Positions 5,667 through 14,983 are shown, numbered from the stretch's first letter. The stretch is 15,964 nt of DNA from Streptomyces sp. WM4235 (GCF_001279725.1 NZ_LGDE01000005.1:1-15964); one strand, 5' to 3'. A program made the numbers and translations. Notes: generated by a model not told the origin, from the letters alone.

Positions 5667-6104
5667 TCAGGGCCAGACGAGGCAGTACGGCTGGTGGCCC
5701 GCTTCGTGGAGGCGGTGGGAGAAGTCCTGCCACTCGTGGAGGAGCTGGTAGACGTTGAACGCGTCACGCGGGCCGCCGCGGTCCGGGACGGTGGACCAGA
5801 TGAAGGCGGCCGCGCCGACCGATTCCTCGCCGACGCCGCGTAGCGGGTCGACCACCGTCATCGGCAGCTTGACCACGGCGTAGTCGGGGTGGAGGACGAC
5901 CAGTTCGAGCGGCGGCACCTTGTGGAGGGGTATGCCCTCGATGCCGGTGAGGACCATCGCCGCGACCGTCTCCGGCTTGATCTTGGTGAACAGGCCGCCC
6001 ATGCCGAGCTCGTCGCCGCCCAGTTCCTCGGGACGCATGGTCACCGGGACCCTGGCGGCGGTCGCGCCGTCGGGGGCGCCGAAGTACTTGTACGTCACGC
6101 CCAT
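5667..6104 (-). CDS. Conserved-looking hypothetical protein, 145 aa
   Basis: I do not recognise a family. The chosen ATG at 6104 has AGGGGG six bases upstream; the frame is open further (to 6401), but that part is Arg/Gly-rich and reads like spacer. The protein is soluble, with no signal or membrane segment. It starts GVTYKYFGAPDG, then has a mixed alpha/beta pattern (TKIKPETVAAMVLTGIEGIPLHKVP, LVVLHPDYAVVKLPMTVVDPL), and ends with an aromatic, His-rich helix (FNVYQLLHEWQDFSHRLHEAGHQPYCLVWP). Codon use is typical of its neighbours, which supports a real gene. It lies divergently upstream of hemL. Downstream are the CCGTAG array and two hairpins. Confidence 0.75.
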   Translation of the reverse strand: MGVTYKYFGAPDGATAARVPVTMRPEELGGDELGMGGLFTKIKPETVAAMVLTGIEGIPLHKVPPLELVVLHPDYAVVKLPMTVVDPLRGVGEESVGAAAFIWSTVPDRGGPRDAFNVYQLLHEWQDFSHRLHEAGHQPYCLVWP

Positions 6105-6399
6105 GCCGCGCCCCCTGGGGAGGCCGTCGGGTGACCGGATGGGGTTGGGGACGGGATCTGCCGCGTCCGCGGCCCGGCGCCGGTGCTTCCCTCGGCGGCG
6201 GGCATCACGGGCGCGCTGCGGGTCCAGGCCGTCCGTGCCCTCGCCCGGTCCACCACCGCGTTGCATATCTCCACCCGACTGGTATTGCCTGCCCCGGCCC
6301 CGCGGCCCCCGCCACGCAGCCTGATCATCATGGCAGTGACCTCCCCCGGGGCGGCGCGGTGAAACGCCCGTCCGCAAGTCTGTCGCGGCCTCTGAGACC
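6105..6399. promoter_or_regulatory. Divergent upstream region of hemL and the 145-aa gene
   Basis: 295 bp between two divergent starts. The least GC-rich part, around 6261-6290, holds TTGCAT (6261) and TATTGC (6283) 16 bp apart, a weak promoter candidate for hemL. On the opposite strand GATATG lies in the same place. No riboswitch-like fold or ribosome-binding site for hemL is visible. Confidence 0.25.
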
Positions 6400-7718
<1,319 letters not shown>

Positions 7719-7722
<4 letters not shown>

Positions 7723-8453
7723 GCACCAACGGAACCAACGACACGGGCGCGGGCGCCGAGACCGCCGGTCCCGCCAATCCCCCCGACATCACCGTCGTGC
7801 ACCTGATGCGCCACGGCGAGGTGCACAACCCGGACGGTGTGCTCTACGGCCGCCGCGCCGGTTACCACCTCTCCGAGCTGGGCCGGCAGATGGCCGACCG
7901 GGTCGCGGAGCATCTCCAGGGCCGGGACATCACGCACGTCGTGGCGTCCCCGTTGGAGCGGGCGCAGGAGACGGCCGCGCCCGTCGCGAAGGTGCACGGA
8001 CTGGACCTGGCGACCGACGGTCGGCTGATCGAGGCGGGCAACGTCTTCGAGGGCAAGACCTTCGGTGTGGGCGACGGTGCGCTGCGCAAGCCGGAGAACT
8101 GGAAGCACCTGACGAACCCCTTCAAGCCGTCCTGGGGCGAGCCGTACGTGGAGCAGGTGGTGCGGATGATGAGCGCCATCGAGGCCGCGCGCGATGCGGC
8201 CCGCGGCCACGAGGCGGTGGCGGTCAGTCACCAGCTGCCGATCTGGATCGTGCGCAGCTTCGCGGAGAAGCGTCGGCTGTGGCACGACCCGAGGCGCCGT
8301 CAGTGCACGCTGGCGTCGCTGACCTCGTTCACGTACCAGGGCGACAAGCTGGTGTCGGTGGGCTACAGCGAGCCGGCCCGGGACCTGGTGCCGGCGCATC
8401 TGCTGGCCGGTGCGAAGCCGGTGAAGGGGAAGTCGAAGGCCTTCGGAGCCTGA
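7719..8453 (+). CDS. Histidine phosphatase family protein (phosphoglycerate mutase-like)
   Basis: A 244-aa member of the histidine phosphatase superfamily. [10 protein letters not shown] holds the RHG motif with the phosphorylated His at 32; SPLERAQET has the second phosphate-binding Arg at 81; E105 (IEAGNVFEG) is the likely acid; SHQLPI has the second catalytic His at 171. These residues predict a phosphatase or mutase that forms a phosphohistidine; the substrate is unknown. A polar leader of ~22 residues precedes the domain. The start overlaps the hemL stop by 4 bp (ATGA) and GGAGG sits 7 nt before it, inside hemL, so translation is coupled. A link to haem synthesis is suggested only by this coupling. 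A hairpin terminator follows at 8501. Confidence 0.92.
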
Positions 8454-8500
8454 GACGTACGGGGTCGACACCTTCGGGGCCGATGCTTTCGTCGGGCCCG

Positions 8501-8528
8501 GCCCGGGCTTCCTTCGGGGGGTCCGGGC
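8501..8528 (+). terminator. Hairpin with C(UUCG)G tetraloop
   Basis: A 12-bp stem, partly G-U paired (arms 8501-8512 and 8517-8528), closes a TTCG loop flanked by C and G, the very stable cUUCGg tetraloop. It lies 48 bp after the phosphatase stop. The following bases CTCTGTCGTGTC have only scattered Ts. It probably ends the hemL transcript. Confidence 0.65.
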
Positions 8529-8621
8529 TCTGTCGTGTCGGCCCGGAGACCGCCCGGCAGCCGCGCGCTTCGTAAGGCAGCGGCGTGGCGGCCCATGACC
8601 TGCCCATGGGTTTCTCTATTT

Positions 8622-8693
8622 TCATACAAGTCGACCACGGCGCGCCGTGATCGGACTTCATTCGCCTCTGATTGTCCGTTTGTATGACATTTC
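8622..8693 (+). promoter_or_regulatory. Promoter/operator region of the lipoprotein gene with inverted repeats
   Basis: TCATACAA (8622-8629) and TTGTATGA (8680-8687) are exact inverted copies 50 bp apart, with the perfect 14-bp palindrome CACGGCGCGCCGTG (8636-8649) between them. The region is clearly richer in A/T than its surroundings. The right copy overlaps a possible -10 (TATGAC) ending 5 bp before the ATG, as expected for a leaderless transcript; no ribosome-binding site is present. Confidence 0.45.
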
Positions 8694-9938
8694 ATGAGCG
8701 ATGTGGGCAGGACACGGGACTTCACCCGACGCGGCGCCCTCGGCCTCGGGCTCGGCGCCGTCGCGCTGGGCGTCGGCGGCTGCGGTGGCGGCTCCGGTTC
8801 GAGAGACTCCGGGGCGCACCCGGACGCGACCGGCTCCGCGAAACCCGGACCGCCCGCCGTGACGCGCATCGGGGACGGCTCCACCGCGAACACCGGGCCC
8901 CAGCCCCACCAGCCCCCCGCCCCCGTCCCGCTCCAGCCGGGCGAGACGCCGCCCCAGTTCGTGGTCTTCAGCTGGGACGGCGCGGGCGAGGTCGGCAACG
9001 GTCTCTTCCCCCGCTTCCTCAAGGTCGCCAAGGACCACGGCGCGGCCATGACCTTCTTCCTCTCCGGCCTCTACCTCCTGCCGGAGTCCAAGAAGCACCT
9101 GTACCGGCCGCCGAACAACCCCGTCGGGGCCTCGGACATCGGCTACCTCAAGGACGAGAACGTCCGCAACACCCTCGGTCACGTGCGCCAGGCCTGGCTC
9201 GACGGCCACGAGATCGGGACGCATTTCAACGGGCACTTCTGCGGCGGCTCCGGTTCCGTCGCCAAGTGGTCGCCGCAGGACTGGCACGACGAGATCGACC
9301 AGGCCGTGTCCTTCGTCACGAACTGGCGCACCAACACCGGGTTCACGGACCTCGAACCGTTGCCCTTCGACTACCGCAAGGAACTCGTCGGCGGTCGCAC
9401 CCCCTGCCTGCTCGGCCAGGACGGCCTGTTGCCCACCGCGCGCGAGCGCGGCTGGCGCTACGACGCCTCCTCGCCCGGTGGCCTCCAGCAGTGGCCGGCG
9501 AAGAAGTCGGGCCTGTGGGACCTGCCCCTGCAGTCCCTGCCCTTTCCCGGTCACTCCTTCGAGGTGCTCTCGATGGACTACAACATCCTGGCGAACCAGT
9601 CGAAGAACACCACCAAGGGCGTCGCCGCCAACTACCCGGGCTGGCGCACCCAGGCCGCCGGCGCCTACCTCGGCGGCTTCCGGCGGGCCTACGAGACCAA
9701 CCGCGCGCCCCTCTTCATCGGCAACCACTTCGAGGAGTGGAACGGCGGCATCTACATGGACGCCGTCGAGGAGGCCTTGAAGGGCATGGCGGACAAAAAG
9801 GACGTAAGGCTCGTATCCTTCCGGCAGTTCATCGACTGGCTGGACGTCCAGGACCCCAAGGTGTTGGCCCGGCTGCGGGGCCTCGCCCCCGGCCGGTCAC
9901 CGGCCGGTGGCTGGCGCACGTATCTCACCGGCGCCTGA
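8694..9938 (+). CDS. Tat-type lipoprotein resembling polysaccharide deacetylases
   Basis: A 414-aa exported protein. The N-terminus has twin arginines (TRRGALGLGLG, R12-R13), a hydrophobic stretch and the lipobox VGGC with Cys30 as lipidation site; a Gly/Ser/Pro-rich linker runs to ~residue 85. The body resembles NodB/CE4 enzymes: a first strand with an acidic residue (FVVFSWDGAGE, D95), MTFFLSGLYLL, then GHEIGTHFNGHF with the HxxxH pair H177/H181 that binds metal in this fold, and late strands LFIGNHFEEW and VRLVSFRQFIDWL. The usual double Asp of motif 1 is reduced to one, so activity is uncertain. It would act on the outer face of the membrane, perhaps on cell-wall glycans. The ATG at 8694 lacks a ribosome-binding site. 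It lies 66 bp before the ResA-like gene, which may share its transcript. Confidence 0.8.
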   Translation: MSDVGRTRDFTRRGALGLGLGAVALGVGGCGGGSGSRDSGAHPDATGSAKPGPPAVTRIGDGSTANTGPQPHQPPAPVPLQPGETPPQFVVFSWDGAGEVGNGLFPRFLKVAKDHGAAMTFFLSGLYLLPESKKHLYRPPNNPVGASDIGYLKDENVRNTLGHVRQAWLDGHEIGTHFNGHFCGGSGSVAKWSPQDWHDEIDQAVSFVTNWRTNTGFTDLEPLPFDYRKELVGGRTPCLLGQDGLLPTARERGWRYDASSPGGLQQWPAKKSGLWDLPLQSLPFPGHSFEVLSMDYNILANQSKNTTKGVAANYPGWRTQAAGAYLGGFRRAYETNRAPLFIGNHFEEWNGGIYMDAVEEALKGMADKKDVRLVSFRQFIDWLDVQDPKVLARLRGLAPGRSPAGGWRTYLTGA

Positions 9939-10004
9939 CCGGCGTCTCGGTTCACCGTCGGGGGGCGTGGAAGATCCGCAAATCGCCCATGCGAAACTTT
10001 TCAC

Positions 10005-10640
10005 ATGAGCCTTAGCCGCGCCCCCCGTCGCCGCCGCTCGACCAGCGGCCGCGCCATCCTGCTGACCGCGGTGACCCTCGCGAGCGCCCTCACCCTTTCG
10101 GCGTGCAGCGATTCGGGCAGCGGCGGCAAACCCTCCGGTTCCGCCGGCGGCAACTACGTGACGGGCCCCAGCGGCATCTCCACCGTCGCCAAGGGGGACC
10201 GCGCCGAGGCCCCCAAGCTGGACGGCGAGACCGTGGACGGCAAGAACCTCGACGTCACCTCCCTCAAGGGCAAGGTCGTCGTCCTCAACGTGTGGGGCTC
10301 GTGGTGTCCGCCCTGCCGGGCCGAGGCCCCGTACTTCGCGAAGGTGTCCAAGGCCATGGCCGACGGCGGCAAGGACGTCGCCTTCGTCGGACTGAACACC
10401 CGCGACAACAGCAAGCAGAACGCCGCGTCCTTCGAGGAGACCTACGGGATCACCTACCCGAGCCTCTACGACCCGGACGGCAAGCTGATGCTCCGCTTCC
10501 CCAAGGGCACGCTCAACCCGCAGTCGATCCCCTCCACGATCGTCCTCGACAAGGAGGGCCGGATCGCCGCCCGCACCCTGGTCGCGGTCAACGAGGAGCA
10601 GCTGCGCTCGATGATCGACCCGCTCCTCGCGGAGAAGTGA
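10005..10640 (+). CDS. resA: ResA/TlpA-like thioredoxin lipoprotein for cytochrome c maturation
   Basis: A 211-aa membrane-anchored thioredoxin. A basic N-terminus, a hydrophobic run and the lipobox LSAC (Cys34) mark a lipoprotein; residues ~35-65 are a flexible linker. The TlpA/AhpC-TSA-type domain follows: [19 protein letters not shown] with the redox pair C101/C104, FVGLNTRD, and the cis-Pro loop SIPSTIVLD. In this family it reduces the haem-binding CXXCH cysteines of apocytochrome c outside the membrane, using electrons passed on by CcdA, whose gene follows after 4 bp. The ATG has no ribosome-binding site; GCGAAACTTTTCAC just upstream suggests a nearby promoter and a leaderless start, as for the preceding gene. 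Confidence 0.92.
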   Translation: MSLSRAPRRRRSTSGRAILLTAVTLASALTLSACSDSGSGGKPSGSAGGNYVTGPSGISTVAKGDRAEAPKLDGETVDGKNLDVTSLKGKVVVLNVWGSWCPPCRAEAPYFAKVSKAMADGGKDVAFVGLNTRDNSKQNAASFEETYGITYPSLYDPDGKLMLRFPKGTLNPQSIPSTIVLDKEGRIAARTLVAVNEEQLRSMIDPLLAEK

Positions 10641-10644
10641 CCTC

Positions 10645-11430
10645 GTGGTCTCCGAGCTCCCCCACCTCGTCCTCGCCGCCGAGGCGACCGGCGTGAACAC
10701 CACCGTCCTCAACGGCGCCCTGCTGCTGGCCCTGCCGCTCTCGCTGTTCGCGGGACTCGTGTCCTTCTTCTCGCCCTGCGTGCTGCCGCTGGTCCCCGGC
10801 TACCTGTCCTACGTGACCGGCGTGGGTGGAGCGGACCTCGCCGAGGCCCGACGCGGGCGGATGCTGGCCGGAGCGGGTCTGTTCGTCCTCGGCTTCACGG
10901 CCGTCTTCGTCTCCACGGGCGCGCTCTTCGGCTACTTCGGGGCGACCCTCGCGGACAACAAGGAACCCATCTCCAGGGCGCTGGGCGCGCTGGTGATACT
11001 CCTCGGCTTCTTCTTCATGGGCTGGATCCCCGGGCTGACGATGCGCGAGTTCCGCTTCCACAGGAAGCCGGCCGCCGGGCTGGTCGGCGCGCCCCTGCTG
11101 GGCGTGCTCTTCGGGGTCGGCTGGACCCCCTGCATGGGGCCGACGCTCGCGGCGGTCAACACGCTCTCCATCGACCAGGCGACGGCGGGCCGCGGCGCGC
11201 TGCTGACCGTCGTGTTCTGCCTGGGGCTGGGGCTGCCCTTCATCGTCACCGCCATCGCCTTCCGCAAGGCGCTCGGTGCGTTCGGCTGGGTGAAGAAGCA
11301 CTATGCATGGGTGATGCGGATCGGCGGCGGCATGCTGATCCTCACCGGCCTGCTGCTCGTCACAGGATGGTGGGGCACGCTCATCAGCGACATGCAGGCC
11401 TGGACCGACGGCTTCACGGTGGGGATCTGA
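10645..11430 (+). CDS. ccdA: Cytochrome c biogenesis protein CcdA
   Basis: A 261-aa polytopic membrane protein with six predicted helices. The two conserved redox cysteines lie in the membrane motifs [16 protein letters not shown] (C45) and [12 protein letters not shown] (C163), as in CcdA and the DsbD core. It carries electrons from cytoplasmic thioredoxin across the membrane to the ResA-like protein encoded just upstream. The start is GTG at 10645, 4 bp after the resA stop, with GGAGAAG at the end of resA as ribosome-binding site, so the two are translated together. Length is close to the family norm. Confidence 0.95.
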   Translation: MVSELPHLVLAAEATGVNTTVLNGALLLALPLSLFAGLVSFFSPCVLPLVPGYLSYVTGVGGADLAEARRGRMLAGAGLFVLGFTAVFVSTGALFGYFGATLADNKEPISRALGALVILLGFFFMGWIPGLTMREFRFHRKPAAGLVGAPLLGVLFGVGWTPCMGPTLAAVNTLSIDQATAGRGALLTVVFCLGLGLPFIVTAIAFRKALGAFGWVKKHYAWVMRIGGGMLILTGLLLVTGWWGTLISDMQAWTDGFTVGI

Positions 11431-11443
11431 GGACTACACGGAC

Positions 11444-13156
11444 ATGAGTACGACCGACAAGGCGTCCACCGAGACGCCGCACGAGTCCACCGAGCAGGCC
11501 GAGGCCAACGCCGACGCCGCCGCGGGCGCCCAACTGTCCACAGCCCCCCTGGAGGACGGTCCCACCGCCCCCGTCGGCATCGGCGTGATCGGCTGGGCCC
11601 GCTGGTTCTGGCGGCAGCTCACCTCCATGCGGGTGGCGCTGATCCTGCTCTTCCTGCTGTCCCTGGGTTCCATCCCGGGCTCCCTGATCCCGCAGACCCA
11701 GGTCGACGCGATGAAGGTCGCGGAGTGGAAGCGGACCCACGACTTCTGGGTGCCCGTCGCCGAGAAGCTCCAGCTCTTCGACGTCTACAGCTCGGTGTGG
11801 TTCTCCGCGATCTACATCCTGCTGTTCGTGTCGCTGATCGGCTGCATCATCCCGCGCACCTGGCAGTTCGTCGGCCAGCTCACCGGCCGCCCGCCGGGCG
11901 CCCCCCGGCGGCTCGACCGGCTCCCCGCGTACGCGACGTGGCGCACGGAGAAGTCCCCGGACGAGGTGCTCTCGTACGCGAAGGACGTGCTCGGTGGCCG
12001 TCGCTTCCGCACCGAGGCGGCCCGGGACTCGGTGGCCGCCGAGAAGGGCTACCTGCGCGAGGCCGGCAACCTGGCCTTCCACATCGCCCTGATCTTCATG
12101 CTGGTGGCCTTCGCGGTCGGACAGCTCTACAAGTCCGAGGGCGGCAAGCTCGTCCTGCGCGGCAAGGGCTTCTCGAACACGCTCACCCAGTACGACGACT
12201 TCAAGTCCGGCAGCCTCTTCTCCTCGGACAACCTGCCGCCGTTCTCGTTCACCCTGGACAAGTTCGACGCGACGTACGAGAAGACCGGGCCGCAGAAGGG
12301 CACCCCGCGCGACTTCAAGGCGTACGTGACCTTCAGCGAGGGCGCGGGCGGCAAGCCGGTCAAGTCCGAGATCGAGGTCAACAAGCCGCTGGAGGTCGAC
12401 GGCTCGAAGATCTTCCTCCTCGGTCACGGCTACGCGCCGGTCATCTCGGTGACCGACCCCAACGGCAAGGTGATCTACAAGGACGCCGTGCCGATGCTGC
12501 CCTTCGACGCGAACCTCAGCTCGTCGGGCGCCGTCAAGGTCACCGACGGCTACAGGAACAAGGACGGCAAGGCGGAGCAGCTCGGCTTCAACGCCATGTT
12601 CGTGCCCACCTTCGCGGGTGAGGGCAAGGGCACGATGCTCTCGCAGTTCCCGGCCCTGGACTTCCCCGTCCTCGCGCTCAGCGCCTACCACGGCAGCCTC
12701 GGCGTGGACTCGGGTCTGCCGCAGAACGTGTACCAGCTGAACACCTCGAAGATGAAGCAGTTCGAGGACGACAAGGGCGAGCTGTTCAAGCAGAAGCTGC
12801 TGCCCGGCGAGACGATGACCCTGCCGAACGGCGCGGGCACCGTGAAGTTCGAGAGCGTCGAGCGCTGGGCCACCTTCTCGGTCACCCAGCAGCCGGCCAA
12901 CGGCCTGGCCCTCGCGGGCGCCGTCGTCGCGATCGGCGGCCTGGCCGCCTCGCTGTTCATCCAGCGCCGCCGGATCTGGGTCCGGGCGGTCACCGGCAAG
13001 GACGGCGTCACCGTCGTCGAGATGGCGGGCCTCGGCCGCAGCGAGTCCGCCAAGCTCCCGGAGGAGCTCGCGGTGCTCTCCGCCGCGCTCCACCAGCAGG
13101 CGCCCACCGCGCCCGACCAACCTGTCACGGAACCTGTCGAAGGGGAGCGCGGATGA
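11444..13156 (+). CDS. resB: Cytochrome c biogenesis protein ResB
   Basis: A 570-aa ResB (PF05140) protein, part of the ResB-CcsB/ResC haem transporter and cytochrome c synthase of System II. A hydrophilic N-terminus of ~55 residues precedes helix 1 (62-80, ending GSIPGSLIPQ). Helix 2 is at ~117-136, helix 3 at ~208-226 with the conserved His213 in LAFHIALIF, then a large external domain of ~260 residues and helix 4 at ~486-507, followed by a cytoplasmic tail. TGAGGA near 11428 can serve as ribosome-binding site for the ATG. It starts 13 bp after ccdA and its stop overlaps the start of the CcsB gene as ATGATGA. Confidence 0.95.
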   Translation: MSTTDKASTETPHESTEQAEANADAAAGAQLSTAPLEDGPTAPVGIGVIGWARWFWRQLTSMRVALILLFLLSLGSIPGSLIPQTQVDAMKVAEWKRTHDFWVPVAEKLQLFDVYSSVWFSAIYILLFVSLIGCIIPRTWQFVGQLTGRPPGAPRRLDRLPAYATWRTEKSPDEVLSYAKDVLGGRRFRTEAARDSVAAEKGYLREAGNLAFHIALIFMLVAFAVGQLYKSEGGKLVLRGKGFSNTLTQYDDFKSGSLFSSDNLPPFSFTLDKFDATYEKTGPQKGTPRDFKAYVTFSEGAGGKPVKSEIEVNKPLEVDGSKIFLLGHGYAPVISVTDPNGKVIYKDAVPMLPFDANLSSSGAVKVTDGYRNKDGKAEQLGFNAMFVPTFAGEGKGTMLSQFPALDFPVLALSAYHGSLGVDSGLPQNVYQLNTSKMKQFEDDKGELFKQKLLPGETMTLPNGAGTVKFESVERWATFSVTQQPANGLALAGAVVAIGGLAASLFIQRRRIWVRAVTGKDGVTVVEMAGLGRSESAKLPEELAVLSAALHQQAPTAPDQPVTEPVEGERG

Positions 13157-14235
13157 TGACGCCGCTCGCAGCCGCAGCCAACGAGAGTCTGGCTGAGCTC
13201 AGCAACTACCTGGTCTATTCGTCGATGGCGGTCTACACGCTCGCCTTCCTCGCGCACATCACCGAGTGGACGTTCGGCAGCCGCAGCAAGGTCGCCCGCA
13301 CGGCCGCCGCGCTGACCACCGCCAAGAGCGCCCAGGCTCCCGCCGTGCAGGTGCGGTCCCAGGGCGGCACCGCCGTCCTGGACCGGCCGAAGGTCGTCAC
13401 CCGGTCCGCCTCCGGCTCGCGGGACGTGCCGGACGGTCCGGGCGCGGCCGGCGGCACCGAGCGGGGAGACCTGTACGGGCGGGTCGCGGTCTCGCTGACC
13501 GTGCTCGGCTTCCTCATCGAGGCGGCCGGTGTCGTGGCCCGCGCCATGTCGGTGCAGCGGGCCCCCTGGGGCAACATGTACGAGTTCTCGGTGACCTTCT
13601 CCACGGTGGCCGTCGGCGCGTACCTGGTGCTGCTCCTGCTGAAGAAGAACGTGCGCTGGCTCGGTCTGATCCTCATCACCACCGTGCTGCTCGACCTGGG
13701 CATCGCCACCACGTGGCTGTACACCGACAGCGATCAGCTGGTGCCGGCCCTCCACTCGTACTGGCTGTGGATCCACGTCTCGACCGCCATCTTCTGCGGT
13801 GCGGTGTTCTACATCGGCGCGGCCGGCGCGGTGCTGTACCTGTTCCGCGACTCCTACGAGGCCCACCTCGAAGCCGGTCGCACGCCGGGCCGCTTCCGTT
13901 CCTCGGTCATGGAGCGGCTGCCTTCGGCGGCCTCGCTCGACAAGTTCTCGTACCGGATCAACGCGGCCGTCTTCCCGCTGTGGACCTTCACCATCGTGGC
14001 GGGCGCGATCTGGGCCGGCGACGCCTGGGGCCGCTACTGGGGCTGGGACCCCAAGGAGGTCTGGTCCTTCGTGACGTGGGTGGCGTACGCCTGCTACCTG
14101 CACGCCCGGGCCACCGCCGGCTGGAAGGGCCGCAAGGCCGCGTACCTGGCGCTCTTCGCCTTCGCCTGCTGGATCTGGAACTACTACGGCGTGAACATCC
14201 TGCTCAGCGGAAAGCACTCGTACGCGGGCGTCTGA
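13153..14235 (+). CDS. ccsB: Cytochrome c biogenesis protein CcsB/ResC
   Basis: A 360-aa CcsA/ResC-type membrane protein, the haem-handling half of the System II synthase. The tryptophan-rich signature on the external face is clear at residues 292-309 (WGRYWGWDPKEVWSFVTW). Conserved histidines of the type that coordinate haem appear at H201/H208 (HSYWLWIHV) and H317; APWGNMYEF at ~137 is also typical. After helix 1 there is a hydrophilic segment (~residues 42-105), longer than in the Bacillus protein. GGGGAG lies 5-8 nt before the tandem ATGs at 13153/13156, and the start overlaps the resB stop, so the two subunits are made together. The stop codon lies inside a 13-bp tandem repeat, and a strong terminator follows. 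Confidence 0.95.
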   Translation: MMTPLAAAANESLAELSNYLVYSSMAVYTLAFLAHITEWTFGSRSKVARTAAALTTAKSAQAPAVQVRSQGGTAVLDRPKVVTRSASGSRDVPDGPGAAGGTERGDLYGRVAVSLTVLGFLIEAAGVVARAMSVQRAPWGNMYEFSVTFSTVAVGAYLVLLLLKKNVRWLGLILITTVLLDLGIATTWLYTDSDQLVPALHSYWLWIHVSTAIFCGAVFYIGAAGAVLYLFRDSYEAHLEAGRTPGRFRSSVMERLPSAASLDKFSYRINAAVFPLWTFTIVAGAIWAGDAWGRYWGWDPKEVWSFVTWVAYACYLHARATAGWKGRKAAYLALFAFACWIWNYYGVNILLSGKHSYAGV

Positions 14236-14256
14236 CGCGGGCGTCTGACGCGGGCG
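14222..14256. repeat. 13-bp tandem repeat across the ccsB stop codon
   Basis: ACGCGGGCGTCTG occurs at 14222-14234 and 14235-14247, followed by ACGCGGGCG. Each boundary recreates a TGA, so the duplication lies partly in the last four codons of ccsB and partly after the stop. Confidence 0.9.
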
Positions 14257-14275
14257 TTCGACCGCACGGGCACAG

Positions 14276-14319
14276 GCCCGTCGGTGTCACGGCTCATCCG
14301 AGCCGCGGCACCGGCGGGC
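14276..14319. terminator. Strong hairpin terminator after the cytochrome c maturation genes
   Basis: Two 20-nt arms (14276-14295 and 14300-14319) pair along their full length except one A/C mismatch and two G-T pairs, with loop ATCC. On the plus strand CTTTCGCTTTCC follows. It lies 40 bp after the ccsB stop and between convergent genes, so it can also stop minus-strand transcription from the MarR gene. Confidence 0.85.
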
Positions 14320-14389
14320 CTTTCGCTTTCCCCGACACCGTTTCCCCGACGTCCTTTCCCCGACACCGTCGGTCAGGGGGCGGCGGGGT

Positions 14390-14905
14390 TCACCACACCG
14401 GCCGCAGGGCCGGAAGCGGGCCGTCCCCGTGCAGGGCGCGGACGACCCGGGTGAGTTCGTGCCGCAGCGCCGGGAGGTCGGCGGCGCCGCCGAGTTCGGC
14501 CTCCAGCTCGTGCATGATCGCGCCCGCGACGTTCAGGTGGTCGTAGGCCGCGCGGGTCAGGACCACCAGCTTGCGGCGGCCGCCCCCGGGGTGGGGCTCG
14601 CGCCGTACGTACCCGCGTCGCTCCAGGTCGTCGACCATCTGCCCGGCGGCCTGCTTGGTCACCCCGAGTCGCTCGGCGAGCTCGGTGGCGGTGGCGCCGG
14701 GCCCCTTGAGGACCTGGAAGGCCATGCCGTGCAGGGGGCGCAGGTCGCCTTCGCCGACGGCGGTGAGGCGGCGGGTGAACTCGGCCAGCAGGAGCTGGAA
14801 CCCCATCCCGACGAGGAGGGTCAGCTCGATGCCGGGATCTTCGCTCCCGTGGCCGCGGTGTCCGGGGTCGCCGTTGCCGGCTTCGGTTCTGGTCACGGGA
14901 TTCAT
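14390..14905 (-). CDS. MarR family transcriptional regulator
   Basis: A 171-aa winged helix-turn-helix protein. The first ~25 residues are polar; helices follow to ~65 (dimer part), then the winged HTH at ~70-117: ATATELAERLGVTKQAAGQMVDDLERRGYVRREPHPGGGRRKLVVLT, in pieces the usual recognition helix and basic wing of MarR proteins. C-terminal helices (120-155) complete the dimer. Members usually repress their own and a neighbouring gene and are released by small ligands or oxidation; this one has no cysteine, so a ligand is more likely than thiol oxidation. It diverges from a cupin gene, and the 78 bp between them hold a clear palindromic operator. No ribosome-binding site is seen before the ATG at 14905, so a leaderless mRNA is possible. 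Confidence 0.9.
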   Translation of the reverse strand: MNPVTRTEAGNGDPGHRGHGSEDPGIELTLLVGMGFQLLLAEFTRRLTAVGEGDLRPLHGMAFQVLKGPGATATELAERLGVTKQAAGQMVDDLERRGYVRREPHPGGGRRKLVVLTRAAYDHLNVAGAIMHELEAELGGAADLPALRHELTRVVRALHGDGPLPALRPVW

Positions 14906-14925
14906 GGTGACACGGGTGAGTCAAC

Positions 14926-14963
14926 CTGCTTTACTCGGATCAGCGAGTAAAGCAGCTTTACTC
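14926..14963. promoter_or_regulatory. Three half-site operator for the MarR regulator
   Basis: GCTTTACTC occurs at 14928-14936 and 14955-14963, and its complement GAGTAAAGC at 14945-14953. The middle and right copies form the perfect 19-bp palindrome GAGTAAAGCAGCTTTACTC (1-bp centre). The left and middle copies form an inverted repeat with 12-bp arms (14926-14937, 14944-14955) and a 6-bp spacer. It lies 21 bp from both start codons (14905 and 14984), as expected for a site repressing both genes. Confidence 0.85.
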
Positions 14964-14983
14964 ATCTTGGAGAGGACTCCGTC

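Noticed and set aside
4939..5733. Minus-strand frame with Gly-Tyr dipeptide repeats from the CCGTAG array
   Set aside because: It overlaps the end of the 145-aa gene in another frame, lacks a ribosome-binding site and runs into the satellite; a frameshift fusion is possible but nothing in the sequence supports a slippery site.
4605..5767. Several 80-370 aa open frames on both strands in the repeat region
   Set aside because: They follow from the lack of A/T-rich stops in a GC-rich array; translations are Arg/Ala/Pro repeats and the ~5-bp period destroys any steady frame.
6105..6399. Riboswitch or other RNA control element before hemL
   Set aside because: No recognisable aptamer core, terminator-antiterminator pair or leader peptide was found.
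11414..14217. Long minus-strand frames opposite resB and ccsB
   Set aside because: These are antisense shadows of well-identified membrane protein genes.
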